Shown here: positions 33,525 through 42,209 of the stretch, piece after piece
Numbering within the stretch: position 1 is the first letter of the stretch
Layout of the letters: each line of letters starts with the position of its first letter
Assembly (NCBI GenBank): GCA_007693585.1
Contig: REDH01000120.1
Coordinates: forward strand, 1 to 64,000
Direction: 5' to 3'
DNA from: Deltaproteobacteria bacterium
GTDB taxonomy: Bacteria > Myxococcota_A > Bradymonadia > REDH01
Length of the DNA: 64,000 bases
Made by a program: the position numbers and the translations under genes
Notes under the pieces: model-generated
Database searches by the model: none
Told to the model about the DNA's origin: nothing
Seen by the model: the letters and a program-made list of their open reading frames with translations, nothing else

Positions 33525-34526
33525 TCAGGACGAGGTGGGGTCTGTCGGGTTTCGGCGAGAGCGGCGGGTCCATGCCTTGCGGCGAACCTGTTCTTCTCGC
33601 TTCTTCTGCTTGCGCAGCGAGACAGGTCGTCCTGGCAGGGCGATCTGCTCTGTGTGGTGCTCCGGGTACAGTCCGGGTTGGACGCCGAGGTCAAAGAGGG
33701 TCACCTCGCGCCGGGCTCGTTCGCCGACACGAAGACCGAAGACGGACGCTCCGATTCCGGCGGAGACATAGAGTGCACCTTCCTCTCCGGCCCCCCGGTC
33801 GCCATAGAGCCCGTGGACGTATCTGTGGCCGGCGGCGTGACCGATCAGGAGGTGGTGAAGTCTGGCGACGGCGATGTGTCCGGAGTGCGTGTGTCCGGAG
33901 AGCACGAGCGGCACGCCGGCACGCCAGAGCCGGGGGGCTTCTTCGGCGATGTGCGAGAGGCCGATGGCCGGGAGGTCGGGCCGCAGGCCGCGCAGGGCCT
34001 TTCTGGAATCGGCATGGCCCGTGTAGGCGTCGTCCAGTCCGACGAGCTGGAGCCTGTCACTGCCGATGCGCACGGTGGTGTGCGCGTTGTCGAGGAGCGT
34101 GACTCCGGCCCGGTGCAGGGTGCGACGGACTTCCCACGCTCCTGACCAGTGGTCGTGGTTTCCGAGTACGGCGAAGGCGGGTGCCTTCAGTTCGCACAGG
34201 AGGCTCTCGAGTTGGTCGAGGTAGTCGAGGCTGTGGCACACGTAGTCGCCGGTCAGCAGTACGAGGTCGGGTTTCTGCGCGTTCACGGCCGCGATGGCGG
34301 CCTGCTGGACCGGCAGCGGTGTGACTCGGCCGACGTGCTGGTCGGAGAGATGGGCGACCCGTATTGGGCGGCTGAGGCGCGTGACGTGATCGAGCGGTCC
34401 GGCGAAGCGGCGTACGCGAAGGTGGCGACCGTGCAATTCTCCCGGGAACCGCCGGTAGCCAGGCATATTCAGGAGCGGAAGTCCTTCGTCTGGTTGCGCA
34501 AGCGTGACGCTGGCGGGCTCGGTCAT
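33525..34526 (-). CDS. Calcineurin-type metallophosphoesterase (YkuE/YaeI-like)
   Basis: A 333-residue phosphodiesterase/phosphatase with the two-metal motifs in order: HLSDQHVG (usually HLSDxH), LLTGDYV, GNHDHW and, near the C-terminus, SGHTHSGH. This order matches the branch of integral or peripheral phosphoesterases that acts on UDP-diacylglucosamine or similar lipid-linked substrates, but the N-terminus here has no obvious membrane segment, so the substrate is open. The C-terminal tail is strongly basic (RKQKKREEQVRRKAWTRRSRR). ATG 34526 is chosen; ATG 34616 upstream adds low-complexity residues. It is convergent with the MerR gene and divergent from the transporter. Confidence 0.88.
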   Translation of the reverse strand: MTEPASVTLAQPDEGLPLLNMPGYRRFPGELHGRHLRVRRFAGPLDHVTRLSRPIRVAHLSDQHVGRVTPLPVQQAAIAAVNAQKPDLVLLTGDYVCHSLDYLDQLESLLCELKAPAFAVLGNHDHWSGAWEVRRTLHRAGVTLLDNAHTTVRIGSDRLQLVGLDDAYTGHADSRKALRGLRPDLPAIGLSHIAEEAPRLWRAGVPLVLSGHTHSGHIAVARLHHLLIGHAAGHRYVHGLYGDRGAGEEGALYVSAGIGASVFGLRVGERARREVTLFDLGVQPGLYPEHHTEQIALPGRPVSLRKQKKREEQVRRKAWTRRSRRNPTDPTSS

Positions 34527-34736
34527 GGGGCCTCTGCCGTTCGGGAGGGAAGGGGGACGTGCCGTCCCGGTTGCTCGGAAAGGTAGGCGCGGAAGCGGCG
34601 ACGTCCACCCCATCACCCATCAGAGAGCGGGATCGAACTTGCGGACCAGCGGATCTGGGCTACGGTCGCGGCGCGAAGGCTCCGGTGCGTCTCGAAGCGT
34701 CGAGCTCGCGGCATCCGTTCACGTTCCGCTGGATTC

Positions 34737-36326
34737 ATGTCCTCATCGTCTCGGCCTCCAGGGATGTTCGAACCGTCCCGACTCCTGCGTGTTTTCGGGG
34801 ATATCCGGCGCGAGGAGATCGTCACGGCCCTCCTCATGACGGGGACGTTGTTCCTGCTCATGGCGGGCTACTACGTGCTCAAGACGGTGCGCGAGCCGCT
34901 GATCCTCATGAGTGGCACGGGGCGCCTGAGTGGTGCGGAGCTCCGGAGCTATTCGGGTGCCATGCAGGCACTTGTCCTGATGGTGCTCGTACCGCTGTAT
35001 GGCAGGGTGGCCGCGAGAGTGCCGACCGTAAAGCTGGTGATCGGGGTCACGGTGTTCTTCGTGGTCAACATCCAGCTCTTCGCGCTATGGGCCTGGCTCG
35101 ACCTGCCCGGGATCGGGGTGGCCTTCTACATCTGGCTCGGCATCTTCAATCTTGCCGTGATCGCCCAGTTCTGGTCGTTCGCGAACGACCTCTATCGGCT
35201 CGAGAGTGGCGCCCGGCTCTTTCCGATTATCGCGATCGGCGCGGCGGCCGGCAGTCCGGTTGGTGCCTTCATCACGGGTCTGCTGATCCGGGATGGGGTC
35301 GACGTCTATCGCCTCATGCAGGTGACCGCCGTGACATTGGTCCTCTGTGCGATCCTTATCCACGCGATTCATCGCCGGGAGACTGTGTCCCGGCCCGCAG
35401 GGGCATCGACGGAGAGACCGCTCCAGCTTCGCGGCGGCTTTCGGCTGATCGCACGTTCCGGGTATCTTCGGCTGGTGGTCGTCATGATCATCCTGCTGAG
35501 CGTGGTCACGCGGAACGGCGAGTACATGCTGAGCCGCACCGTGCTCGAGGCGGCACAGGAGCAGGTTGTCGAACGCTCGGAGGCGGCCATTGCTGCGGAC
35601 GGAGTTCATGCCACGATGGGTCGACTCGGAGGGGGCCGCGCGGACACACTCCCGAGCAGCCCGGTCGACGCCGCCGCGGACCGCTCCGGAGGGTTGGCTG
35701 GTGCGATGCCGGTGTCACGGGCCACCGAAGCCGTTGCCGATGTGGTCCGGGATGCGGTGAGCGCCGCGGATGAGACCCTCGCACGAGAGATCGTTCGGGA
35801 TCGGACACGGCGCTTCATTGGTGGATTCTACGGTGACTTCTACTTCTGGGTGAATCTCCTGACCCTTCTCGTCCAGGGCCTGCTGGTCTCGCGGCTCCTC
35901 CGGGTGGGCGGGATGGCCGCGGTGGTCCTGCTGCTGCCGGTGGTGTCGCTCGGGGTGTACGCCATCTTCGCACTTGGTGCGGGATTCGCGATGATACGCT
36001 GGGCGAAAACCGCAGAGAAAGTAGTCGACTACAGCGTCATGAACACGGCTCGCGCCTTGCTCTGGTTGCCGACCACCCGCGAGGAGAAGTACAACGCGAA
36101 GCTCGCGGTGGACACGTTCTTCGTGCGGTTCGGTGGCGTGCTCACGGCGCTCTGCGTCTTCGTGGCGGGTGATCTCCTCGCGTGGTCGATCCCGGCCTTC
36201 GCCGCGGCGAACGTCGTGCTTGCCCTGATCTGGCTGTGGTTCGCCTTCAGGGTCGTTCGCGAGAATCGCAGGCTGCAGGACTCCGTCCCCGAGGTAGCGC
36301 AGAGCGGACGAGATGCGGTCCACTAG
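34737..36326 (+). CDS. NTT-type (non-mitochondrial ATP/ADP translocase family) membrane transporter
   Basis: A 529-residue protein with about eleven or twelve hydrophobic segments. The first pair reads LLMTGTLFLLMAGYYVLKTVREPLIL in its core, and the later DYSVMNTARALLWLPTTREEKYNAK followed by KLAVDTFFVRFGG is the pattern shared with nucleotide transporters of Rickettsia, Chlamydia and plastids and with their homologues in free-living bacteria. A hydrophilic loop of about 110 residues (about 270-370, Ala/Gly/Ser-rich) separates the two halves. Whether it exchanges ATP, another nucleotide or something else is unknown. ATG 34737; divergent from the metallophosphoesterase. Confidence 0.82.
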   Translation: MSSSSRPPGMFEPSRLLRVFGDIRREEIVTALLMTGTLFLLMAGYYVLKTVREPLILMSGTGRLSGAELRSYSGAMQALVLMVLVPLYGRVAARVPTVKLVIGVTVFFVVNIQLFALWAWLDLPGIGVAFYIWLGIFNLAVIAQFWSFANDLYRLESGARLFPIIAIGAAAGSPVGAFITGLLIRDGVDVYRLMQVTAVTLVLCAILIHAIHRRETVSRPAGASTERPLQLRGGFRLIARSGYLRLVVVMIILLSVVTRNGEYMLSRTVLEAAQEQVVERSEAAIAADGVHATMGRLGGGRADTLPSSPVDAAADRSGGLAGAMPVSRATEAVADVVRDAVSAADETLAREIVRDRTRRFIGGFYGDFYFWVNLLTLLVQGLLVSRLLRVGGMAAVVLLLPVVSLGVYAIFALGAGFAMIRWAKTAEKVVDYSVMNTARALLWLPTTREEKYNAKLAVDTFFVRFGGVLTALCVFVAGDLLAWSIPAFAAANVVLALIWLWFAFRVVRENRRLQDSVPEVAQSGRDAVH

Positions 36327-36369
36327 GCGCACTGGGTGTCGTTCCCGCTGAACCACAGGAGTCTGAAGC

Positions 36370-36822
36370 ATGTACGCGATCGAGATTGGCCACAACATCG
36401 AGATGGCGCATCGGCTGTCGTCCCCGTCCTCACCGGAAAAGTGCGTATCCATTCACGGACACTCATGGTGGGTGACGGTGCGGATAGCGTCTCCCGCGCT
36501 GGACGAGGAGGGCATGCTGATCGAGTTCGGCCGGTTCAAGCGGGCCTGGCGGGGTTGGCTGGATGACCATCTCGATCATCATCTGGTGTTGAGACGAGGG
36601 GATCCGATAGCAGACGCCATCGTATCGGTCCAGCCGGATGCGCGGATCTTCCTGGTCGATGGGAATCCCACCACCGAGCTTCTCGCCAGGCTTCTCTTCC
36701 GGCAGGCGGAGGCGACTCTGGCGGACCTGGAACCGGCAGTCGCGGCTCGGGTCGTCCACGTGCACCTGCGCGAGACGCTTGTGAATGCGGCGTCCTGGGA
36801 CGGGGGTGGAGAGGCTCATTGA
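36370..36822 (+). CDS. 6-pyruvoyltetrahydropterin synthase / QueD-family protein
   Basis: A 150-residue protein of the PTPS/QueD family, which acts on 7,8-dihydroneopterin triphosphate in pterin or queuosine synthesis. Zinc ligands are placed as expected: His14 (EMAHRL), His29 and His31 (SIHGHSWW). The catalytic Cys25 precedes them (CxxxHGH), DHLDHHLV supplies the Asp-His pair at about 69-70, and Glu135 lies in HLRETLVNAASW. C-xxx-H-x-H is compatible with 6-carboxytetrahydropterin synthase. No other queuosine or folate genes are nearby. It starts 43 bases after the transporter gene and may be cotranscribed. Confidence 0.88.
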   Translation: MYAIEIGHNIEMAHRLSSPSSPEKCVSIHGHSWWVTVRIASPALDEEGMLIEFGRFKRAWRGWLDDHLDHHLVLRRGDPIADAIVSVQPDARIFLVDGNPTTELLARLLFRQAEATLADLEPAVAARVVHVHLRETLVNAASWDGGGEAH

Positions 36823-36961
36823 GGCAGATGCGAACGGCATTCCCGTGCTCTGCGGTGAAGTCATGCGGTGTGTTGGCAGCAGCGGCATGGCCTGCGGAGG
36901 TGAGACGATGGCCTCTGGCAGGTCCGATGTCGGGGCCTCGCGACGTCGGGGTGCTGTGGGT

Positions 36962-37861
36962 TCAGAATCGGGTGGAACCGCGCAGGATGACTCCGCCGGG
37001 CACGGGCTGCACCGATGCGTCGGTGGAAGTCGCATCCTCGCGCCCGATCACCCGGAGCACGACGCCCGTGCCGAGAGCGGCTGCGCCACCGACGAGGAGC
37101 AGGTTTCCTGCGGTCTGGCGTCGTTGTCCCCGGGCCTGCAATTGCTCCAGTCGCTCCCGGTCACTTGGCCGAGCCTGGATGTCCTGTTGTGTGGCGTCGG
37201 CGGCGAAGCCGAGGAGAACGCCGCCGGTGATTCCGACGGCTCCACCGATGAGCAGCCAGTCGGCGGGAGTGGAGGGTCTGAGGGGTTGGCGTGCCACGAC
37301 CGGACGGGGCTCCTGCGGTGCCCCGTACTCCTGTGTGGCCGGGGGGGGCTGTGGGGCATCCGGCCGAGCGACGAGGCCGGTGGCGGACAGGAGAGTGAGG
37401 ACGGCGGGCTGCAGGGAGTCGGGGCCCGCGTCGACGTCACTGGAGGCGGTGGCGATGGCGCGCCCGCCAAACCAGTCGACGAGCGCGAGGTCGGTGCGGA
37501 GGGTCTGAGCCGTTCGGGTGACGTTGACCACCACGATGAAGTCGAACCGTTCCAATTCCTCGACCTCGGCGAGGCACTCCGGCTCGCCGTTGCAGGCGAC
37601 TGCCCGCGCGAAGCCGACGTCTCCAACGAGCATCCCGAGCTGATCATGGGCGATGACGAGAAAAGCCCCGGTATCGGCGGCGATGTCGGCCACGCGGTCG
37701 TAGACGGGCTCGGCTTCGGCTATCGTGAGGCCCTCCGTTCTGTTGGGCAGCACGAGCAGGCTGGCGTTGGTCGCGTGGGCCTTCGTCGGAAGCAGTGGCA
37801 GGAGAATCGCGAGCGCGAGGGTGAGGTGGAGCAGCGAGATGCTGTCGTGCGCTTTCGCCAT
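36962..37861 (-). CDS. Exported protein with C-terminal pair of hydrophobic segments, function unknown
   Basis: The 299-residue product has a clear signal peptide (SLLHLTLALAILLPLLP, likely cleavage after KAHA). The mature N-terminal 150 residues (LLVLPNRTEGL; RAVACNGEPECLAEVEELERFDFIVVVNV) resemble the CsgG/TolB-like periplasmic domains common in myxobacterial proteins, with a typical CxxxxxC just before a strand. A Pro-rich linker follows, then two hydrophobic stretches (WLLIGGAVGITGGVLLGF and NLLLVGGAAALGTGVVL) that may be a membrane hairpin. Function unknown. ATG 37861; it is convergent with the QueD-family gene and divergent from the MoxR operon. Confidence 0.75.
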   Translation of the reverse strand: MAKAHDSISLLHLTLALAILLPLLPTKAHATNASLLVLPNRTEGLTIAEAEPVYDRVADIAADTGAFLVIAHDQLGMLVGDVGFARAVACNGEPECLAEVEELERFDFIVVVNVTRTAQTLRTDLALVDWFGGRAIATASSDVDAGPDSLQPAVLTLLSATGLVARPDAPQPPPATQEYGAPQEPRPVVARQPLRPSTPADWLLIGGAVGITGGVLLGFAADATQQDIQARPSDRERLEQLQARGQRRQTAGNLLLVGGAAALGTGVVLRVIGREDATSTDASVQPVPGGVILRGSTRF

Positions 37862-38096
37862 GACGTGGACGTTCCTACCTGCAGGGGGGCCGGCCCTCGG
37901 TGGACCAGCTCCGGAATCAGTGCTTGCCCCCCCGCTCGCCGTGGATGAATCGATAGCACAGCCCCTCGGTCCTGTCACGCCACCACGGGGGGGTGTCCAG
38001 CCTGTCCGTGCCGCAGGGGGGCGCATCGGGCTGGATTGGTCCGTGTGGCGCGACAGGGCGCTCGGATGGGCCCGATGTGGCGGGGGGTCGGCCGAG

Positions 38097-39854
38097 GTGC
38101 GACGGCGCTGCGCTGTCGTGCACGGTGTTGGCTACCGGCTTGTCGTCGCGGGCTTCGTCGGGCTGCTGGGCATGTTTCTGGTTCCCCGGGGGGCGGACGC
38201 ACTGGAGATCGACGTGGTCGCGCCGACCCGACTGGAGTTGTCGGTGGATTCTTCACCTGCGATGCTGCGGGTCGAAGGGCGGTTGATGGACAATACGGCC
38301 CGCGGGGTTCCGTTTCGCGAGTTGACATTGAGCCTCGCCGACGAGGAGCTGCTGCTGGTGACCGATCGGCTCGGGCGGGTGGTCGTCGAGCGTCGCCGCG
38401 CAGGGGGTAGGGTGCCGGTGACGTTGCGGTTCGAGGGTGAGCCCTGGTTGCTGGAGGCGGAGTCGACGATGGAGGTGGTGGTGCCCCGGTGGAGCCCGGA
38501 GCTGGAGGTGGGGGTCGGGGACGTTCAGTGGCCGGACCGTGTCGCGACGCTTCGGGGCAGTGTCCGGACGCAGGACGGGGCGGTTGCGGGCGCGGAACTG
38601 CGTGTGACGTCGAACTGTCCGGTAGAGAGTGCCAGGCCGCGCACGGATGCGGAGGGTCGATTCAGGATTGGTGTACACACCTCCCGCGAACAGGCTGGGC
38701 ATTGCGCGCTGGAGGTGACGCTCGTCGAGGACGAGTGGCGCGAGCCCGCTCACTGGTCCGGGGTTGTGCCTTACGCGCGTCACCTGGACATCGAGGTGAG
38801 GGCTGGACGCGTGGGGCCCGAGGGGAGGGTTCGGGCCCGCACCACAGCGGGACACGTGCCTGTTCCTGGCGTGATGCTGCGCTTGCTTGCGGGGGACGAG
38901 ACGGTCTCTGGGGCGGTCAGTGATGCCGATGGCCATTTCGCCTTTGCGTGGCCGGAGTCTGTCGAACCGGGGAGTTCGTTCGCTGTCGCCCTTGACCGAT
39001 GGGGTGGGGACGGGGAGCGGCGGCAGGAGTTGGTAGAGGGCGTCTCCCGTCCGGCCGAGCGCTGGCGGGCCTGGATGCTACCGTTCCTTGGGACCGCCGG
39101 TCTGATGCTTGTTCTGGTGACCCTGCTGCTGCTGGCGCTGGACTGGCGGCGTGCGGGAGCGGGGGCGTTCGCGAGGCGAAGGGATCCGGGCCTGGTGACG
39201 CGTCGATCGATGCTGGGCGGGGGGCGGACCAGACTGGAGCGTGTGGCACGCAAGCCGGGTACTGTGCAGGTGCTGGATGCGGATACGGGGGGACCGATCA
39301 TCGGTGCTCGCCTGTTGTTCGGGCAGCGGGAGGTCGCCGTGACCGATGGTGCCGGTTGCTTCGACCGAGCCGCTCTGTTGACTCCTGGTGTCGGAACAAT
39401 GGTCGTGACCGCGCCGGGATACCGGGATCTCGAGGTGGGAATGCCTCTTGTCGGTGACCACTTGCGTCTCGAGTCGCGCCGTCGGGATCTTCTGCGCATC
39501 TATTCCGCGGTGCTCGAGCGAGTGGGTGCGCTGGAGCGGCAGGACTGGTGGGGTCGGGTGAGTGTGTTCGATGCCCGTGATCGCGGGCTGTCGCGATTCA
39601 TGCAACTGCGCCGACGGTCGGCTGAAGCCGAGGTGACCGCTACGGCCTGTCGAACGTGGGTGGACCGGGCGCGGAGCTCGACGGGCCGCGCCCGTGTGGC
39701 GGCGGCGGTCGAGGCGCTCGCACTCCTGACGGACCGGGCGCTGTTCAGCGGTGAGCCGGTCGGGGCGAACGTGGTTGCGCTGGCGGAGGAGCTTCAGGCG
39801 ATGGTGGGTGAGGAGATTGACGGGATGACGCTTCGGGCGAGGAGAAAGGAATGA
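38097..39854 (+). CDS. Membrane protein with Ig/CarboxypepD_reg-like repeats, first gene of MoxR operon
   Basis: About 585 residues. The start is uncertain: GTG 38097 (or GTG 38118) places a signal sequence (RLVVAGFVGLLGMFLVPRGADA) at the N-terminus. After it come three or four beta-rich domains of the carboxypeptidase-regulatory/Ig type (for example GSVRTQDGAVAGAELRVTS and the DADGHF/DAEGRF turn motifs), one membrane segment at about residues 326-350 (MLPFLGTAGLMLVLVTLLLL), another regulatory-like domain (GTVQVLDADTGGPIIGARL) and a helical C-terminus. Its position upstream of DUF4350, MoxR and DUF58 suggests it is a component of that system, where other bacteria have vWA or transglutaminase-like proteins. 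Its stop overlaps the next start (ATGA). Confidence 0.72.
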   Translation: MRRRCAVVHGVGYRLVVAGFVGLLGMFLVPRGADALEIDVVAPTRLELSVDSSPAMLRVEGRLMDNTARGVPFRELTLSLADEELLLVTDRLGRVVVERRRAGGRVPVTLRFEGEPWLLEAESTMEVVVPRWSPELEVGVGDVQWPDRVATLRGSVRTQDGAVAGAELRVTSNCPVESARPRTDAEGRFRIGVHTSREQAGHCALEVTLVEDEWREPAHWSGVVPYARHLDIEVRAGRVGPEGRVRARTTAGHVPVPGVMLRLLAGDETVSGAVSDADGHFAFAWPESVEPGSSFAVALDRWGGDGERRQELVEGVSRPAERWRAWMLPFLGTAGLMLVLVTLLLLALDWRRAGAGAFARRRDPGLVTRRSMLGGGRTRLERVARKPGTVQVLDADTGGPIIGARLLFGQREVAVTDGAGCFDRAALLTPGVGTMVVTAPGYRDLEVGMPLVGDHLRLESRRRDLLRIYSAVLERVGALERQDWWGRVSVFDARDRGLSRFMQLRRRSAEAEVTATACRTWVDRARSSTGRARVAAAVEALALLTDRALFSGEPVGANVVALAEELQAMVGEEIDGMTLRARRKE

Positions 39855-41230
39855 GGGGTCCTTCTCGTTGTATTGGGAACGCCGGCCACTTGCTGGCTCG
39901 GGTCGTCGGTACGGTGTGGCTTGCCCTGATGCTCTGCGCGGTGGACGCCGGAGTGTCGTGGTCGCAGGAGCTGGCCCGCTACGACCTGGAGGACACCTCA
40001 TGGAACGGTCTGTCGTCCCTGAAGCTACTGGCGGAGGAACGTGTGGGGGTCTCCATCGAGCAGGTTGCGGTCGTCGACCTCGGGACGATGGCTGACTCCG
40101 ATGTGGTGCTCTGGCTCTATCCGCGTGGAGGGGTGCCCGTCGAAGCGGTGTCGCGGTGGGCGCGGGCGGGAGGTCAGATGGTTCTCGCGGATGACTTCGG
40201 AGCGTCCGCGGCGCTTCTCGAGCGGCTCGGCCTCGCGCGGGTCCCGGTGCCTTCGTCGGGGGTTCCCGTGGTGGATGACAATCCTGCGCTCCCCGTCCTC
40301 GTGCCGTTGGGGGAGCACCGGCTGACGCGCGGGGTTCACCGGGTGATGACGAACCACCCAACGGGATTGCGAGGACCAGACGGGGCCGTCCTCGGTTTCG
40401 GGGAGACGGAGGTGGCCGGCTTGTATGACATGCGGCTGGGCGAGGGGCGCATTCGCGTTCTGTCGGATCCCAGCATCTTCATCAATCTGATGCTTCCGCT
40501 CGGCGACAACCGCCGGCTGGTGACGAATCTGATCGAGGCGATGTGCGAGGAGGTGCCGGGACCGTGTCGGGTTCTTGTTGTGGCCGCTGATTCGGTGGTG
40601 ACGGGTCCGGTCTCGTCCCGGGAGACTCATGAGTGGTCGGATGTCGTCGATGGACTCGAGTCCGCGTTGCGCCGGTTCGGAGAGCGTCAGCCGAGTGATC
40701 GAGCCTTCCGTGTGGCCTCACTGGTCCTCCTTGCAGGCGCACTGCCGTTTCTCGTGGCGCTGTTCCCCGTGAGGAGACAGCCCACGGTGCTTCCCCCGCG
40801 GGTGCCTCCCTCGCGTCGCCCCGGATCGCGGCTGGAGCAGCATCTGCGAACGTATCGGAGTCGGGCAGATCATGTGGTTCCGGCGATGCTCCTCCGTGAC
40901 GTCGTGGAGCCAATCCTTTACGCTGCGCTGGACATGGAGCGGCCACCGATGGACGATTCGGGCCGGGCAGCTCGCGCGGCGGCTGCGGAGCGCATGGCTC
41001 GCTCGATGGCGAAGGGACCTGGAGCCCGGGTGATGCTGCGCCGTCGCATTGCGTCGATGCTCGACGGCTTCGCCGCTCTTCCGGTGGCGACGCCCTTCAT
41101 GACGCCACCGCGCCCCGTCCCGGCGCGGACGTGGCGAAGATGGATCGCCCTCTCCACGAGGATCCTTCAGCAGATGGAGCTCGATGACGCCTACCGAAGA
41201 CGGGTTGAACGCCTTGAACCCCGAAGTTGA
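39851..41230 (+). CDS. DUF4350-domain membrane protein
   Basis: A 459-residue protein with a signal or anchor segment near the N-terminus (ARVVGTVWLALMLCAVDAG) and a second membrane segment at about residues 288-310. The extracytoplasmic part contains the DUF4350 pattern: SSLKLLAEERVG, then DSDVVLWLYPRGGVPVEAV, then GGQMVLADDFG, as in GldG-like/GATase-fold domains. The C-terminal 150 residues are basic and cytoplasmic. DUF4350 proteins regularly sit with MoxR AAA+ ATPases and DUF58 proteins, as here. Its end overlaps the moxR-type gene by 47 bases. Confidence 0.82.
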   Translation: MRGPSRCIGNAGHLLARVVGTVWLALMLCAVDAGVSWSQELARYDLEDTSWNGLSSLKLLAEERVGVSIEQVAVVDLGTMADSDVVLWLYPRGGVPVEAVSRWARAGGQMVLADDFGASAALLERLGLARVPVPSSGVPVVDDNPALPVLVPLGEHRLTRGVHRVMTNHPTGLRGPDGAVLGFGETEVAGLYDMRLGEGRIRVLSDPSIFINLMLPLGDNRRLVTNLIEAMCEEVPGPCRVLVVAADSVVTGPVSSRETHEWSDVVDGLESALRRFGERQPSDRAFRVASLVLLAGALPFLVALFPVRRQPTVLPPRVPPSRRPGSRLEQHLRTYRSRADHVVPAMLLRDVVEPILYAALDMERPPMDDSGRAARAAAAERMARSMAKGPGARVMLRRRIASMLDGFAALPVATPFMTPPRPVPARTWRRWIALSTRILQQMELDDAYRRRVERLEPRS

Positions 41231-42203
41231 GAGCAGTCGACCTTCCGCGGACCCGCCCGGGGAGGAGGAGGTTGCACGGGTGCTCGAGCTGGTCGGGAGG
41301 TTCCGGAACGAGATGGGCAAGGTCTATCTGGGGTCGTCGAACGTCCCCGATCGGATTCTCATGTGCCTTCTCGCCGGAGGTCATGTGTTGCTCGAGGGGG
41401 TGCCCGGCGTGGCCAAGACCACGTTGGTACGTGCCTTTGCGCAGTGTCTCGACGCCGGCTTCCGCCGGATTCAGTTCACGCCCGACCTGCTTCCTGCGGA
41501 CATCACCGGGACGATGGTTCTCGACCCACGCACCGGGGAGTTCACCTTGCGCAGGGGGCCGCTGTTCGCCTCGGTCGTGCTCGGCGACGAGATCAACCGG
41601 GCGCCTGCGAAGACGCAGAGTGCGTTGCTCGAGGCCATGCAGGAGAGGCAGGTCACGATCGATGGTGAGACGCGATTGCTGCCCAGTCCCTGGATGGTTC
41701 TGGCAACGCAGAATCCGGTTGAGCAGGAAGGTGTGTATGTCCTCCCCGAGGCGCAGCTTGACCGGTTCCTGATGCGGTTGCGTGTTGGATACCCAGACGA
41801 GCGGCAGGAGGTCGCCATGCTGTCCGCCCACGGGGCGCGTCCCCCGATGCCGCAGACGGTGCTGGACGGTGAGGGTGTGGTGGAGCTTCAGCGCCTTGCC
41901 GAGCGCGTTCTCGTCTCGTCGGCGATCTCCGCGTACATCGTGCGTCTGGTTCGGCGCACACGCCGACTCGACGAGGTGATTCTGGGTGCGTCGCCCCGGG
42001 CAAGTCTCGCTCTGCTTCGGGCGTCGCGGAGCAGGGCCCTGCTTCGAGGCCGCGACTACGTCAACGTGGACGATGTGAGGGAGGTGGCGGTTCCGGTGCT
42101 CGCCCATCGCCTCGTGCTCTCACCGGGTGCCGCGCTGGGGGAGGTGAACGAGGAGTCCCTGATCGAGCGGGCCGTTCGGGAAGTTCCCTATGACCCTGCC
42201 TGA
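41184..42203 (+). CDS. MoxR-type AAA+ ATPase
   Basis: A 339-residue ATPase. Walker A GVPGVAKTT at residues 72-80, Walker B VVLGDEINRA around 131-140, the sensor region MVLATQNPVEQEG and the arginine-bearing PEAQLDRFLMR are complete, then the small lid domain with LGASPRASLAL. MoxR proteins act as chaperones that mature or assemble partner vWA/metalloprotein complexes, working with DUF58 proteins. ATG 41184 lies inside the preceding gene; the first 25 residues are variable. The DUF58 gene follows after six bases. Confidence 0.95.
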   Translation: MTPTEDGLNALNPEVESSRPSADPPGEEEVARVLELVGRFRNEMGKVYLGSSNVPDRILMCLLAGGHVLLEGVPGVAKTTLVRAFAQCLDAGFRRIQFTPDLLPADITGTMVLDPRTGEFTLRRGPLFASVVLGDEINRAPAKTQSALLEAMQERQVTIDGETRLLPSPWMVLATQNPVEQEGVYVLPEAQLDRFLMRLRVGYPDERQEVAMLSAHGARPPMPQTVLDGEGVVELQRLAERVLVSSAISAYIVRLVRRTRRLDEVILGASPRASLALLRASRSRALLRGRDYVNVDDVREVAVPVLAHRLVLSPGAALGEVNEESLIERAVREVPYDPA

Positions 42204-42209
42204 GTTGCC

